Source of the DNA: Ailurus styani
Taxonomy: Eukaryota > Chordata > Mammalia > Carnivora > Ailuridae
Assembly: GCA_002007465.1 (NCBI GenBank)
Contig: LNAC01000110.1
Span: forward strand, 62,001 to 126,000
Direction of reading: 5' to 3'
Length of the DNA stretch: 64,000 nt
Below are positions 46,835 to 57,739 of this stretch, piece after piece. The position numbers and the translations under genes are program-made. Within the stretch, counting starts at the first letter, position 1. Each line of letters starts with the position of its first letter. The notes beneath the pieces were generated by a model that did no database searches, had not been told where the DNA came from, and saw only the letters and a list, made by a program, of their open reading frames with translations.

Positions 46835-47167
46835 AAGATGGGTTTTTATAAACCACGTTCATCTGACTCCAAAGCCTGTCCTCCAACACATACTCATTCA
46901 GTCTACATTCGCTCTATTGCAGAGATTTCTAAGCCTCTAATGTTCCCCTTAAAATGTATGTTCTTTGTTTTTCTTTCAAGACACAAGTTGACAGTTTCTT
47001 CCCTGACAAATTAATTATTGCAAATGCTTTAAAAGATCATAGTATTCTTTACCTATTCTAGGCAAATGTATGCAAGACACAGTATCATTAATGGAAAAAA
47101 TTGAGTAATTTATAATGAGAATCACAAAACACTAAAGCAAATGTTTGGGGACAATCTGCCTTTTTTA

Positions 47168-47375
47168 TTTTTTAATTTACAGATTTATTTATTTTAAAGA
47201 GAGAGAGAGTGCAGGCACAAGTCAGGGGAGGAGCAGAGGGACAAAAGAGAGCGAATCCTCAAGCAGACTTGCACTGAGTGAAGAGACCACATGGGGCTCA
47301 ATCCCAGGATCCTGAGATCATGACCAGAGCCAAAATAGAGTTGGCCACTTAACCGACTGAGCCACCCACGTGTCC
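47168..47375 (-). mobile_element. Can-SINE, older copy
   Basis: Flanked by GGGACAATCTGCCTTTTT and GGGACAATGCGCTTTTT. Divergence in the GA-rich part and the head (CCACCCACGTGTCCT) is high. Confidence 0.9.
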
Positions 47376-47475
47376 TGGGACAATGCGCTTTTTAAGAAAC
47401 CCTTTGTACAAGCAGTTCTGAGACTCAAGTTCCAATGTCAATACTGTCCTAAATCCAATAAATAAAACACACTAG

Positions 47476-47597
47476 GTGTGCATGGCTGGCTCAGTCAGTA
47501 CAGCACGCAACTCTTGATCTCGAGGTTGTGAGTTCGAACACCATGTTGGGTGCAGAGATTACTAAAAAAAAAATCTCAAAATAAATAAGCAAAGTAA
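47476..47597 (+). mobile_element. Can-SINE, short head-only subtype
   Basis: Flanked by AATAAAACACACTAG (47461-47475) and AATAAAGTACACTAG (47598-47612). 'ggttgtgagttcgaacacca' is close to the tRNA T-arm and no CT-rich middle exists. Confidence 0.92.
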
Positions 47598-48084
47598 AAT
47601 AAAGTACACTAGAAAAGTGTGAATAAATAAAGCTCTTTATAATCTTTTTAGAAATGGCTTTCTCTTGCACACAGCTTCTAGACTTGAATTAGGGGAAGAT
47701 ATTTGATAAATGCTCTTAGGCTTGACCTTTAGAGGACAGGGTGATTTGTTTTTTAATAGATAAGGCTTATATTCTTTCCAAGCTTCCGGCTACCAGAACA
47801 CGCAAACAAGCCAGGCCTGCAATCTTTATCTCCACATTTGAAGTAAAGATTTAAATGAATTCATCTTTGAAATGTAGTCTAAGCATATTCTGAAGAAAGT
47901 AAAAAGTAATTTTGGCCTGATTTATTCAGACTGAATCTCTAAACAATTCCAAATGCACATTTCTGCGCTGAAATTTCTAGACTGATCATAAGCAGCAGAA
48001 AGCTAATTGTCTAACCAAAAATTATCAGAAACTCCACCCTGGTGAAGGAAGGCAGTGAGAGGGAGAAGAGAAGAGGGTAGGTAG

Positions 48085-48260
48085 CAAGCCACATGCCAGG
48101 CTCTCTGTAGGGCTCTGCATACATCATCTCATTTAATGGTCAACAAGAACCTCACAAAATAAATATTGTCAACTCTACATACAAAGAAAATGAGACTCAG
48201 CTCATGTGGCCTGCCCCAAAGTTGTACAGTTTCTAAGGGTGAGAGCCCAGATATAAATGT
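48085..48260 (+). mobile_element. MIR
   Basis: 'gccacatgccaggctctctg', 'catcatctcatttaatggtc', 'aaagaaaatgagactcagct' and 'cccaaagttgtacagtttct' follow MIR from 5' to 3'. Confidence 0.72.
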
Positions 48261-48591
48261 AAACTTTCCACTATACCTACAGTGATAACCTAAGGCATTC
48301 TTTTTTATATTATATCTTGGTGATAGAGGATATTAGCACTACTGTTACAACTAGAAGAGTAGATTAGGAAAAAGCAATAATCCATTTTAAACTTCAGTAA
48401 CTGACCATCCGAGTGACCCAATTGGGATCCCTAACATCTAATAATGAAACTATTCTACATGCATTGAAATTCCAAATAAATTTCATCATATATCAGTAAC
48501 AGCCATTCTTTCTTTTCTAAATTTAGTAGTAATTAAATAGAAATTCAGAAACTTTTGCCTGAAGAGATGTGGTCAAACAAAAGAATCTTAC

Positions 48592-48682
48592 CTTTTTTCA
48601 CATGAATACACCAGCCCTGTTCATTTCTAATGGGTTCATCTTTCTGAAAATCATACTTTATCAAGTCAAAACCGAAAAGAAG
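48592..48682 (-). CDS. SLC27A6: SLC27A6 internal exon (F-D-L-I-K-Y-D segment)
   Basis: This 91-bp exon enters in phase 0 and leaves in phase 1. It encodes about 30 residues from L-L-F-G-F-D-L-I-K-Y-D to I-H-V-K-K and the first base of a Gly codon. The acceptor is TTTGCAG|CTTC and the donor is AAAAAAG|GTAAGA. The stretch between the YxxTE and TGD motifs contains Q-K-D-E-P-I-R-N and G-W-C-I-H-V, which matches FATP2/FATP6-type proteins. No single reading-frame scan would show it because it is short. It was found by following the expected protein between the exons at 57.0 and 45.1 kb. Confidence 0.93.
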
Positions 48683-49061
48683 CTGCAAAAACAAAATTAA
48701 ACAACAAAAACAACAAAATATTTATTTGTGCAGCGACATCTACTGGTGGTAGAGTTTATGTTCAGGCAATTGAAATGAAGAATTAGAATGTAGATTTATG
48801 AAAACAAGTAAACTTTCCTGATAAAAAATTAAATATATATTTGAAAATCAAAACTGAAGGCACTAGTAAACAGCACTTGTATACCGGCATTTACTTTCAT
48901 TTCATTTTATGTTGCACATTACCTAGCAAAACATTGATTTTATTCTTGAATGAGTGGTATCAAACATCCCTGTCCTCAGTTACATACTCTACTAACTCTA
49001 GCTAAGAGGAACACTTCTTGCTTTCTTCTTGAAATCATTCAAAAACATTTCTTGAGTGGGT

Positions 49062-49197
49062 GGGGCACCTGGGTGGCTCTGTTGGTTAAGCCTCTGAATT
49101 ACGGTTTCAGCTCAGGTCATGATCTCAGGGTCTTGAGATCCTCTCTCTCTGTCCCTCTGCTCATGCTCTCTCTTTCTCAAATAAATAAATAAATAAA
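49062..49197 (+). mobile_element. Can-SINE, internally deleted
   Basis: Head GGGGCACCTGGGTGGCTCTG continues to 'ggtcttgagatcctctctct', where the region between the B box and the CT-rich tract is lost. (AAAT)n tail. Confidence 0.9.
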
Positions 49198-49884
49198 AAT
49201 TTAAAAAATCCCTTGAAATGAAAGTTTTAATAAAACTAAAATTTCAACTACATGAAAGCAAGAATTTTGTTGTCTATTTTTAATTACGATCCCTTAAAAA
49301 GAGATCAGATGCCTATTTGACTTTGAACTTCTCCCCAGGCCTTTCACCTTCATGTCCCTAAACTAACACTCAGTACTTCTGTGCTGTGAGATGGAAAATT
49401 TGTTAGAACGTACTCATCACATTGGGAAACAAGCTAGTTGGACATCTCCCCTTGTCCCCAAATATTTCCAGCTACCCTGCTCCTGTCATGTTCACCTACC
49501 CATTAAGAGGTGAATCTGGGAGGAAACACTTCAGATTGGTTCAACCCCACCCCTTCATTCTATATGTAAGAAAACCAAGGTTTTGCAGATCAATTAAACA
49601 ATCTTATTAAGGTGAACTAGAAAATAGTCATCTAAAACACACACACACAAAAAAAATAATAAGGAAGGACCCATAAAAGAGAGAGAGAGACAAAGAGGAG
49701 GAGGAACAAAGTGAATAAATATAGAACAAAGAAGTGGGAAAAGATGAATAAAATTAGTGAGATAAATGTACTATGATTTATCCTCAAGGACTAAACACAA
49801 ACATCCCTGGTTTTTATTATCAGCAAAATCAGCATGTAAGTAGAATCACAATTCATTATTTGAATTAAAATATAAATGACAGCC

Positions 49885-50035
49885 ACTGATGTTGACTGAG
49901 AACTTGCTGTGTGCCAGATACTGCTACAGGCTTAAGGGCAGTATTAATTTAATTACCAACACCCTATGAGGTAGAAATTAATATTGTCCCATCTTAAGAT
50001 GTGGGCCAATGAGAGAGGTAGCAAAGCAAAATATA
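49885..50035 (+). mobile_element. MIR
   Basis: 'actgagaacttgctgtgtgc', 'agatactgctacaggcttaa', 'caacaccctatgaggtagaa' and 'gagaggtagcaaagc' match MIR order. Confidence 0.72.
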
Positions 50036-51333
50036 TTGTGATTCTAGACATGAAGATTCTTTATTAAAATGCAAGCTCGTGCCTTGTTCTTTGCCTGTAA
50101 TTGTGATAACAGCTTTCTGGCCACGCTCCTAATGACTGGTAAAAAGAAAGATTCCAGAAGTTCCAGAACCGCATTTACCATTTTGGTCAAACAAGAAGAG
50201 AGCCCCATTCATTACCCATCTCCTGTTGTAACTTGTTTTATATTTTGAGAAATTTGCTCAGCAACTGATGATATCAGGCTTAGTGTCATTTCTTTTATAT
50301 TAATTCATCAACTGCATTTGTGGGTGAGATTCCTTCTCCATCAAATCACCATTCAGTGTGCCTGTTACCACCCACAGGGGACTTGCAGGTCACATATTGG
50401 GTGATTTTATGATACGAATGGAATTTAAATATATCACAGCATCTTCCAGAGCTAGTCTGGGTCTGAGTATTAAGTTTCAGCTAGAGAGATTTCTATTTTT
50501 TTTGTGCCTTCAGGAGATCCCTCGAGATTACAGAAATGACTATTATTATCACAACACAGATAAAAAAGATAGATGCCCTCTTTCATATCCCCTTAAATGT
50601 ATGTGTGCACGCACAGGTGTGGGTATGCATGTCTGTGTCCGGAACAGAGCCACAGGCGTCCCATTCACAACAGACGGGGCCAATGGATCCCCAGTGATAT
50701 GCAGTACACACCGACGTGGGTTGCACACTGCCCTTGGAGATCTCACACGCACCTGTCTGCTTCTGCATATTCACATGTGTAAATGCAGAAGCTGGAAGGA
50801 GAACACAAAAATCGCTCCCTCTGTGAAGACGTGCGGAGACTCTGAATTCAGAGGAGAGTGACTTGTCAAAGTTAAAAACTTAAGGAAGAGCAGAGCTTAG
50901 AATACAGCCCCCCCCCAAAAAATAAAAAGAATACAGGCCTCCATGCAGTGAATGCAATTCACGGGTTTCCCCTCAACCTTATACTACATTGCCTTGAGCT
51001 GCACAGTAGAGGCTCATTTCTCTGGCACCACAGGGAAAGGCTAGTTTCTCTTGCTTAAACAAAAGACCCAAAAAAACCACAAGCACATACATGTAAATCA
51101 TAAATCTATTATATATCATAATATCTATTATGCATGTATATCCATAATACATACATGTATCTATTTATGTAAATAGCTATATATTATAATATTATACATC
51201 ATTGGGTCATTATGGATACTTAGTCTTAGAATGGGTTGTTATGCAACAGCATAGTTCTGAATGGTTCACAAACTTATGTTAAAAAAAAACAAGCAAAATA
51301 GAAAAATATGAAGACAATTTATAATTTCCCCAA

Positions 51334-51370
51334 GGCCCTATAGCTCAGGGGTTAGAGCACTGGTCTTGTA
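51334..51370 (+). pseudogene. Retrocopied 5' half of tRNA-Thr(UGU), tailless
   Basis: GGCCCTATAGCTCAGGGG begins a stretch identical, as far as I recall, to the 5' half of mammalian tRNA-Thr(UGU). It covers the acceptor 5' strand, a D arm with GCTC/GAGC pairing, the 5' strand of the anticodon stem, and CTTGTA, ending inside the anticodon loop. A perfect 14-bp duplication TATAATTTCCCCAA lies at 51320-51333 and 51369-51382. The last two bases (TA) belong equally to tRNA and duplication, so the copied RNA ended at G35 to A37. No poly(A) is present. The layout fits the 'tailless retropseudogene' class described in mammals, here templated by a tRNA half. It cannot fold as a tRNA. Confidence 0.9.
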
Positions 51371-51590
51371 TAATTTCCCCAAATTCTACCAAAAGTAAGC
51401 TGGCACTAACATGGTGTAATAGAGTCTCAACACAGCCACAGTGATCCCATTAAACTGAAATAGAAACACTCGGTCTTCTGTTCAAAATCTTTGCTCACCT
51501 CACTGTGATGACTGTGGTTTCCTTGCTGTCCCTCACACATGACAGGCATGTAACCACCTGAGGGCCTTTGTACTGGCTATTCATTCCACT

Positions 51591-51786
51591 TTTTTTTTTT
51601 AAAGATTTTATTTATTTATTTGACAGAGAGAGAGAGATCACAAGTAGGCAGAGAGCAGGCAGAGGGAGAGAGAGAAGCAGGCCCCCACTGAGCAGGGAGC
51701 CCGATGCAGGGCTCGATCCCAGGACCCTGAGATCATGACCTGAGCCGAAGGCAGAGGCTTAACCCACTGAGCCACCCAGGTGCCCC
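51591..51786 (-). mobile_element. Can-SINE, young subtype, first of a pair
   Basis: Tail TTTTTTTTTTAAAGATTTTA, middle 'gatcacaagtaggcagagag', head ending GAGCCACCCAGGTGCCCC. CATTCCACTTT occurs on its left, between it and the next SINE, and again after 51951. Confidence 0.94.
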
Positions 51787-51796
51787 ATTCCACTTT

Positions 51797-51951
51797 TTTA
51801 AAAAGATATATTTATTAATTTTGGGGGGGGGAGAGAATCTCCCTGCTGAGCATGGAGCCCGATGCGGGGCATGATCCCGCAACCCTGATTCCATGACCTG
51901 AGCCAAAATCAAGAGTCGGATGCACAACCAACTGAATCACCCAGGCGCCCC
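51797..51951 (-). mobile_element. Can-SINE, shortened, second of a pair
   Basis: GA-rich middle lost: tail 'aaaaagatatatttattaat', a G-run, then directly 'ctccctgctgagcatggagc' and a head ending ACCCAGGCGCCCC. Shares the CATTCCACTTT target with the preceding copy. Confidence 0.92.
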
Positions 51952-53826
51952 TACTCATTCCACTTTGAACACCAGACAGCCTCATGACTCATCCCTTTAT
52001 TTCCTTCAAGTATTTCCCTAAATGTCACTTTCTCAGTGTGGCCTTTCTGGCTACTCTCTCTAAAATTGCAAAAATCCTTCCCCCCTCCCCCCTGACACAA
52101 TCTTCTTTTCCTGTTTAATTTTTCTCTTCAGCACTTATGCCTATGGAATGTTTATTGTGTTATATTTATTTATCTTGTTTGTTTTCTGACTTCCAAAATA
52201 GACTATAACCTCACATGAGAAGGAATTTATGTCCATCGTGTTCACTGTGTTCACAGTGTCAGGTATACTAAAAACTTTTAATAGACTATATAAAGGAATG
52301 CATTTGATGAGCATCATTACAGATGTGTTTAAATTGATAGGGGGAAAGGTAGGAAACTGAGTAATAAAGGAACCTATAAAAAATGATACCACACCATTTT
52401 AAGAAACGCAATCAATTTAAATTCCCTTGAATTTAACAAAAGAAGATGGAACCGAAGTTAAATTATGTGTTTCTTTAGCATGAGAGTAATCAGTCCCTGT
52501 GGCATCAAGGATTTAACCTTAAGCCCAGTTTAACCAGAGGTCTGACTTTTCACTCTCAGCTTCTGGGAGATTCTCTCCATGCCCTGCAATGTCATGGCCA
52601 ATGGGAGTCTATGTGTTAGCCTAAGGGCTTTTGGCATCCAGTTAGTGACAGTACGATTTAGATTTAGTGTCTCTGAGCCACACAAATAATGTGTAGGGCG
52701 GGGACTTTGGGTCTCCCAGCTTGACCTCTTGAGGGATCCAAGAAGGAGTTCAGCCACACAAGCAACCAAGTAGATTTAAATAATGGAGCCTCAAAGAAGA
52801 CTGTGGATACCAAGGCTAGTGAGCGTCCCTGGCTGGCAACACTCCGTGTACATGGTCACACGTCAGTTCCAGGAGCGTAATGCCATCCTGACTCCACACG
52901 AAAGGATCCCTAAAAGCCTTGCATTTGGTGCCCTTCTGATTCTGTCCTATTGCTTCTCCCTCCATTTGATTTTAATCTGTATCCTTTAGATATAATAACA
53001 GTAATTATGACTGTAACAGCTTTTGGTGAATTTTGGGTCCTTAACGAATCACGGAACCCAAAGTGGGTTGTTGGGACTTCAAAACTGGCAAATGCTGTGG
53101 GAAGTGAGGGTGGTCTCATGGAGATTACTGCCTAACTGCATAACTGGTGAAAATTCATGGTCCATAAAAAATGCCTACTTTTATAATAATAAAAATGTTT
53201 ACAGAAATGTGAAGGAAAAAATCCTTTTTATTTATGGACTTACTATGGAAGATGAGAAGATTAGCACTTATATTTCCTCCTCTCCTCCCACCCAATTCCC
53301 ATCATAGTTACTGCTATAATTATTTTTATATTTTCAGGATTGATACTGCCATCCCATTTATAAACACAAATCAATCTTCTGTATTTAAATGGATTCAATC
53401 AAACCTTTTAACTGAAGGCAATTCCTTCATTTCTAAAATCTGCTTTCTCTTCAGGTTGACTGGACATTTTCACTGAATTAATTTTATAAAGAAGTATGAT
53501 ATTCCTATACATACATGGGTATTGTATTCTCTGAGTTCTTAAAGTTTTGAGAACACCTCTTTGTTGCCTTTATACTCAAAGAACAACTCAGAAGTAAAAT
53601 TCTTAGGTGAATACCTTTTTTTTTTTTCATGGCATTGAGTGTTTTGAGAGATGCGTGAGATGATTCCCATCTTCACCCTACACTTCGTACAACCTTTGTT
53701 TTCTCCTTACGGTTCTTCAATTTATGTTCAGTAATTTTACCAGCATATATTTTTCTGATGGTAATTCTGTACTATTTGTATTTTTCCTGGAACACAGTGT
53801 GCTCTTTTGCTAAAGATTGAAGTCTT

Positions 53827-53854
53827 TTTTTTAAAAGATTTTATTTATTTATTT

Positions 53855-53889
<35 letters not shown>

Positions 53890-54030
53890 AGCACAAGCAG
53901 AGGGAGCAGCAGGCAGAGGAAGAAGCAGGCTCTCCCCGAGGAGGGAGCCCTATGTGGGACTCGATCCCAGAACCCTGAGAGCACGACCTGAGCCGAAGGT
54001 AGGGTCTTAACTGACTGAGCCACCCAGGTG
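53827..54030 (-). mobile_element. Can-SINE with (GA)n
   Basis: Tail 'aaaagattttatttatttat', (GA)n at 53860-53886, and head ending CTGAGCCACCCAGGTG. The last few bases of the head are lost. Confidence 0.92.
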
Positions 54031-54048
54031 TTAACTGAGCTTTTATTT

Positions 54049-54250
54049 ATTTATTTATTTATTTTTAAATATTTTACTTATTTAATTGACAGACAGACAG
54101 TGAGAGAGGGTACACAAGCAGGGGGACAGGCAGAGGGAGAAGCAGACTCTCTCTGAGCAGGGAGCCCAACACGAGGCTTGATCCCAGGACCCTGAGATCA
54201 AGACCTGAATTGAAGGCAGATGCTTAACAACTGAGCCACCCAGACACCCC
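54049..54250 (-). mobile_element. Can-SINE
   Basis: TGAGCTTTTATTT flanks both sides (54036 and 54251 regions). Head ends GAGCCACCCAGACACCCC. It landed a few bases from the previous SINE. Confidence 0.93.
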
Positions 54251-55621
54251 TGAGCTTTTATTTTTAAAGAGAATATTATTGCAATTTTTGAATCTATGGG
54301 AAATTGTTTTTCTAAACATTCCCTGGTCATATTATGGGGCTTATTATTTTGCTGTGTATCTCTATTTTTTGTCAGCTACCTTTTATTAAGACTTATTTTC
54401 TCTCTCTTTTTTTTTCAAGTTTTATTTCTTCCAGGGATTTCATGTTTGTTCCCTCCAAATTGTATCATCCCTGGGTGTAGAAAAAGAGAAGCCAGTCCGT
54501 AACTGTGACTTGGGATCGTCTGTCAAATGCAGTCACCACATTCTTTATAGTGCTTGCTCTGGGGGCTTATATGGCACACATACCCGTTCGGCTGCATGCA
54601 TTTAAATGGTAGGAGCAGCACACGGGAAGGACATTTGGGACACAGGAACTCTGTGTTGATGCCTCATCTTTTTCCTTCTTTATTAATATCCTATCTCTGT
54701 TTAGATGCTGATTTCTCTGTGAGACAGTAAGTGGAAGCTTCCATTAGGTTTCAATTTTTGAGAGACAGACTTATCAGATCCCCCCACATGATTACAAAAC
54801 AGTTATTTGGTTCAAATTTTTCTGATGACCTGCTATGTAACAAAACAGCAATATATGCATGAAATGAGAAAAGATAGAGTAGAATTCAAATGATATCGGG
54901 TACAATTTTTTCATTTTTTTTTCAAAAAGGAAAAGAAAAAACCCAACTAAAATAAGTTGAAAATCAGAAATTTTCCAAATAAATTGGAGACAATGACTTC
55001 TTGCTTATTGACAGTATTACAGTCTGACAGGAATTTAAGGTATTATAAAATTATAATGAGGTAAAGTCAGTAATGTAAAATACAAATCTTCTTCATTGTG
55101 CTCCTGTTGGATGATTACTTGGGAATGACTCAGCTTCACTAAGAAGCCTTAAAATGAATATCAAATTCTTAATGGAATCAGTGCAATGAGTTGAGAAAAT
55201 TAACTGTAAGGAATGAAAAACTCAGTAATATCAGCACTTACTTTCCCAAAATTAGTTTTCAGAATGCAGCTGCATTTCTGAGAGGTCAATAAGACCCTCA
55301 AAATCCCAAAGACTGTATCATGAAAATAGTTTGCACCTCCTCTAGGTTCCAAACACAAGAGAAATTTATACCAGCTTTGAATCTATTTCTTCACTTTTTA
55401 AAAATTATATCTCGCTCTTCTGATACTTCTTACTAAATATTTATTTTGTACTTCTTTAATTTTTGCTGTTGATTGCTTCCTTATTTTTATTTTCTTTGAG
55501 TTTATTTTGGTTGCTTTTTAATTAACCCCCAGAAATGGATATTTAGCTCACAAATTCTCGACCATTCTTAGGTAGGTACAAAAGTTTTGAAATATAACAT
55601 TTTCTTTTATTCAGCTCCAAT

Positions 55622-55839
55622 TATTTTTTTATTTTTATTTTTATTTTTTCATTTTAGAAACAGAGAGAGAGCATGAGAACGAGCCCGAGTAGGGGGAAGA
55701 ACAGAAGGGGTGAGAGAGGGACAAGTACCAGGAGACTTTCCGCTAAGCATCGAGCCTAAGCATGGGCTCCGTCCCATAACCCGAAATCACGACCAAAGCC
55801 GAAATCAGGAATCAACTGACAGCACCACCCAGGTGCCCC
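55622..55839 (-). mobile_element. Can-SINE, old and diverged
   Basis: Tail 'ttttatttttattttttcat', a poorly preserved GA-rich middle, and a head ending CACCACCCAGGTGCCCC. CAATTATTTTTT and AAATTATTTTTT flank it. Confidence 0.87.
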
Positions 55840-56321
55840 ATTTCAAATTATTTTTTAATTTCAATTATGATTTTTTTGTCCACTCATGGAAACTTACAGA
55901 TATTCTATAACCCAATATACAGGCTATGACCTACCCGTCATTTAAAAAATTCATTTCTACCTTAATTAAATTGCTGTCAGAGAACATAATCCATATTTAA
56001 TCCCTGAAGTTTGCTGGCATTCCCTAAGTCGCCCAGTAATCTTTGTGAATGTTTCATAAGTGCTTGAAAAGAACGGATATTCTGCAGTTTTTAGATGCAG
56101 TATCCTATAAATGTCTGTTAGTTCAAGTAATTTGTTGCATATTCTATAACATTAAAGGTTTTCTTTTGTTTGTTTTAACAAATACTGAAAGAGCTATAAT
56201 ATAATATCCTACTATGATTCTGGAGTTGTTTATTTCCACTTGAGTTTATATACACTGTGCTATATAAATTTAGAAAGCATTTTCTTTACTTTGACTTTTA
56301 TTCTTTAAAAAAATATTGTTG

Positions 56322-56350
56322 AGTGTAAGCTTTATTTTTCTTTTTTCTTT

Positions 56351-56403
<53 letters not shown>

Positions 56404-56418
56404 TGTAAGCTTTATTTT
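56322..56418 (-). mobile_element. Poly(A)-only retrotransposition footprint, long
   Basis: A perfect 17-bp duplication AGTGTAAGCTTTATTTT lies at 56322-56338 and 56402-56418. The 63 bases between are T with scattered C in the proximal part. No L1 or SINE body is present. As at 21981, this is best read as an antisense insertion of only a poly(A) tail. Confidence 0.72.
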
Positions 56419-56962
56419 GACAATTATTTTCTCCAAAGCAGTTCAAGACATTGTTCAATCTTTTGGCTTCCATGGTTGCTACTGAGAAATCAGCTAGAAG
56501 TCTTTTATTCCTAGGTAAGTGATTTTTGGGGGCAGCTTTTAAGATTTTAGTGGTATCTTGATTTATCAGAAACCTATACATAATATTTGAGTGATATAAA
56601 AATAAAGTGTAAGCAGAAATACTGGATTGAAAAGACTCAGGAAAAATGGAAAGAGTCAAATTGACAGGTATCAGAAACTTTGCTTGTTTTTTATATATTA
56701 TCTTACTAAATTTGAAAACAGAACAAAGAACACTTAGCTATCATTATCCCCACATTATAGAGGAAAACCTGGGAGACAGTTGATGACCGATGGTTCACCA
56801 AGAGGCCATGATTTTATAGACATTCTCAACTTAAAAAAGAAAAAGAAAAAAAAAAGAAAAAGGAAAGGTGATCATATTTACCATAATTTACAAACAGAAA
56901 GTCTAGAAGAGAGGTAAACTGACCTCAATATATTTTTTATATAAGGAAAATACTGTACTTAC

Positions 56963-57157
56963 TTTGTGAAAGAAACTTGTTCTCCCAATGGATCCTATTT
57001 TCCCAGTGTAATTCATGAAACAAATGTTTCCTTCAGTAGCTCCATAAAGCTCACACATCTTAATATTTCCAAATCTGTCTAAAAATTCCCTCCATACATC
57101 ACTCCGTACACCATTTCCAATTGCCAAACGCACTTGATGATCTTTTTCTCCTTCTCT
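56963..57157 (-). CDS. SLC27A6: SLC27A6 internal exon with the Y-G-A-T-E-G-N adenylation motif
   Basis: This 195-bp exon is phase 0 on both sides and encodes 65 residues, from R-E-G-E-K-D-H to T-S-F-F-H-K. The acceptor is a pyrimidine-rich tract ending TAACAG and the donor is AAA|GTAAGT. It contains R-L-A-I-G-N-G and, about 38 residues in, E-L-Y-G-A-T-E-G-N. The latter is the ANL 'YxxTE' motif whose Thr and Glu contact ATP phosphates and Mg2+. From memory the human protein has T-E-S-S here, so this copy is nearer the family consensus; that comparison needs checking. The acceptor is followed by AGAG, so a two-base shift is possible but would break the frame. Confidence 0.95.
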
Positions 57158-57524
57158 CTGTTAGAAGAAAAGATTTTACTTGTAATTTATTAATTCCAGT
57201 TCTCCATTCTTTCTTTCATTACTATGACTTTATTGGCAAATATCCAGAAGTAAGTTGCACATATGCAATAACGGAAGGGAAGTTAAAAAAAAAAATCACG
57301 TTTAACTCTGATGCCAAACCATGTCCAATAGCTAATGAAACTAACACTGCCTTGAGTAATACAGCTTTTATTACCCCATATCTGATAGAAGATCTTCTTA
57401 CATTCCAGATTACCAAAAGCCTTATTTTGGTAGAGATCACGTAAGGAAGAAAGCATATTTCAGGAAAAAAAGGATTACTTTAAAAAAATTATAAAATATA
57501 TTTGGGTTTGTACTCTAAGCTCTA

Positions 57525-57705
57525 CTACTTATTATCTACATAACTTTGAACAAAAACGTTGAATACCAATCTGATTCTCCGTTTAGTCACCTGTAAAACT
57601 GAGACTACCTCTCTCACTATATATTGCAGTATAGAGGTAAACCCAGGGCCTAGCATAGGGTAAACAATACACTGAGGTCATCTAATGCATGTAATATTTG
57701 ACTTG
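57525..57705 (-). mobile_element. MIR
   Basis: Reversed MIR: 'ctccgtttagtcacctgtaa', 'aactgagactacctctctca', 'gggcctagcatagggtaaac'. Confidence 0.65.
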
Positions 57706-57739
57706 CAAATATTATAGCAACTGCTTGTAAATATTATCA

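Larger units (their letters stand above)
45148..48591 (-). other. SLC27A6: SLC27A6 intron (3.4 kb)
   Basis: Holds a MIR split by two opposing L1 3' ends, a second and a third MIR, and three Can-SINEs. Around 46170-46560 is an unclassified, slightly more GC-rich piece with no supported gene. Confidence 0.85.
51480..52290 (+). mobile_element. L2-like LINE 3' end split by two Can-SINEs
   Basis: 'ctgagggcctttgtactggc' before the SINEs, and 'tccttcaagtatttccctaa', 'aatgtcactttctcagtgtg' and 'gactataacctcacatgaga' after them, follow an L2-type 3' end. Confidence 0.5.
48683..56962 (-). other. SLC27A6: SLC27A6 intron (8.3 kb)
   Basis: The largest complete intron in view. It contains a MIR, a tRNA-Thr half insertion, L2-like sequence split by two SINEs, three further SINEs and a poly(A)-only insertion. 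Stretches 50040-51315, 52300-53820, 54270-55610 and 55850-56320 show nothing that I can classify. Confidence 0.85.
37525..57157 (-). other. SLC27A6: SLC27A6 gene, 3' half (six terminal coding exons)
   Basis: Six minus-strand exons join in one frame with GT-AG boundaries and intron phases 0, 1, 2, 1, 0. They encode 296 residues ending in a stop. The protein matches the C-terminal half of fatty-acid transport protein 6 as I remember it (the human protein is about 619 aa). It belongs to the ANL adenylate-forming superfamily and activates long and very-long-chain fatty acids to CoA thioesters; in humans it is linked to heart. SLC27A2 is the closest alternative, but residues such as L-D-R-F-G-N-I-K, F-L-Y-F-W-D-R and the Q-I-M-L-G terminus fit SLC27A6 better. 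FATP family structure suggests these are the last six of about ten coding exons. No further exon was found between 57158 and 64000, so the N-terminal half and promoter lie outside. Confidence 0.93.

Noticed and set aside
47476..47597. tRNA-like sequence with a T-arm-like 'ggttgtgagttcgaac'
   Set aside because: It is the head of a short Can-SINE with its own duplication, not a tRNA gene.
50358..50861. 167-residue plus-strand open frame, the longest in the window
   Set aside because: It lies inside an SLC27A6 intron on the opposite strand, with no recognisable domain, no splice support and low-complexity Cys/His-rich text typical of chance translation.
56270..56659. Minus-strand open frame with a long lysine run
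   Set aside because: The lysines come from translating the poly(T)/poly(A) insertion.
57121..57444. Plus-strand open frame overlapping the SLC27A6 exon
   Set aside because: It is the antisense shadow of the exon and the neighbouring intron.
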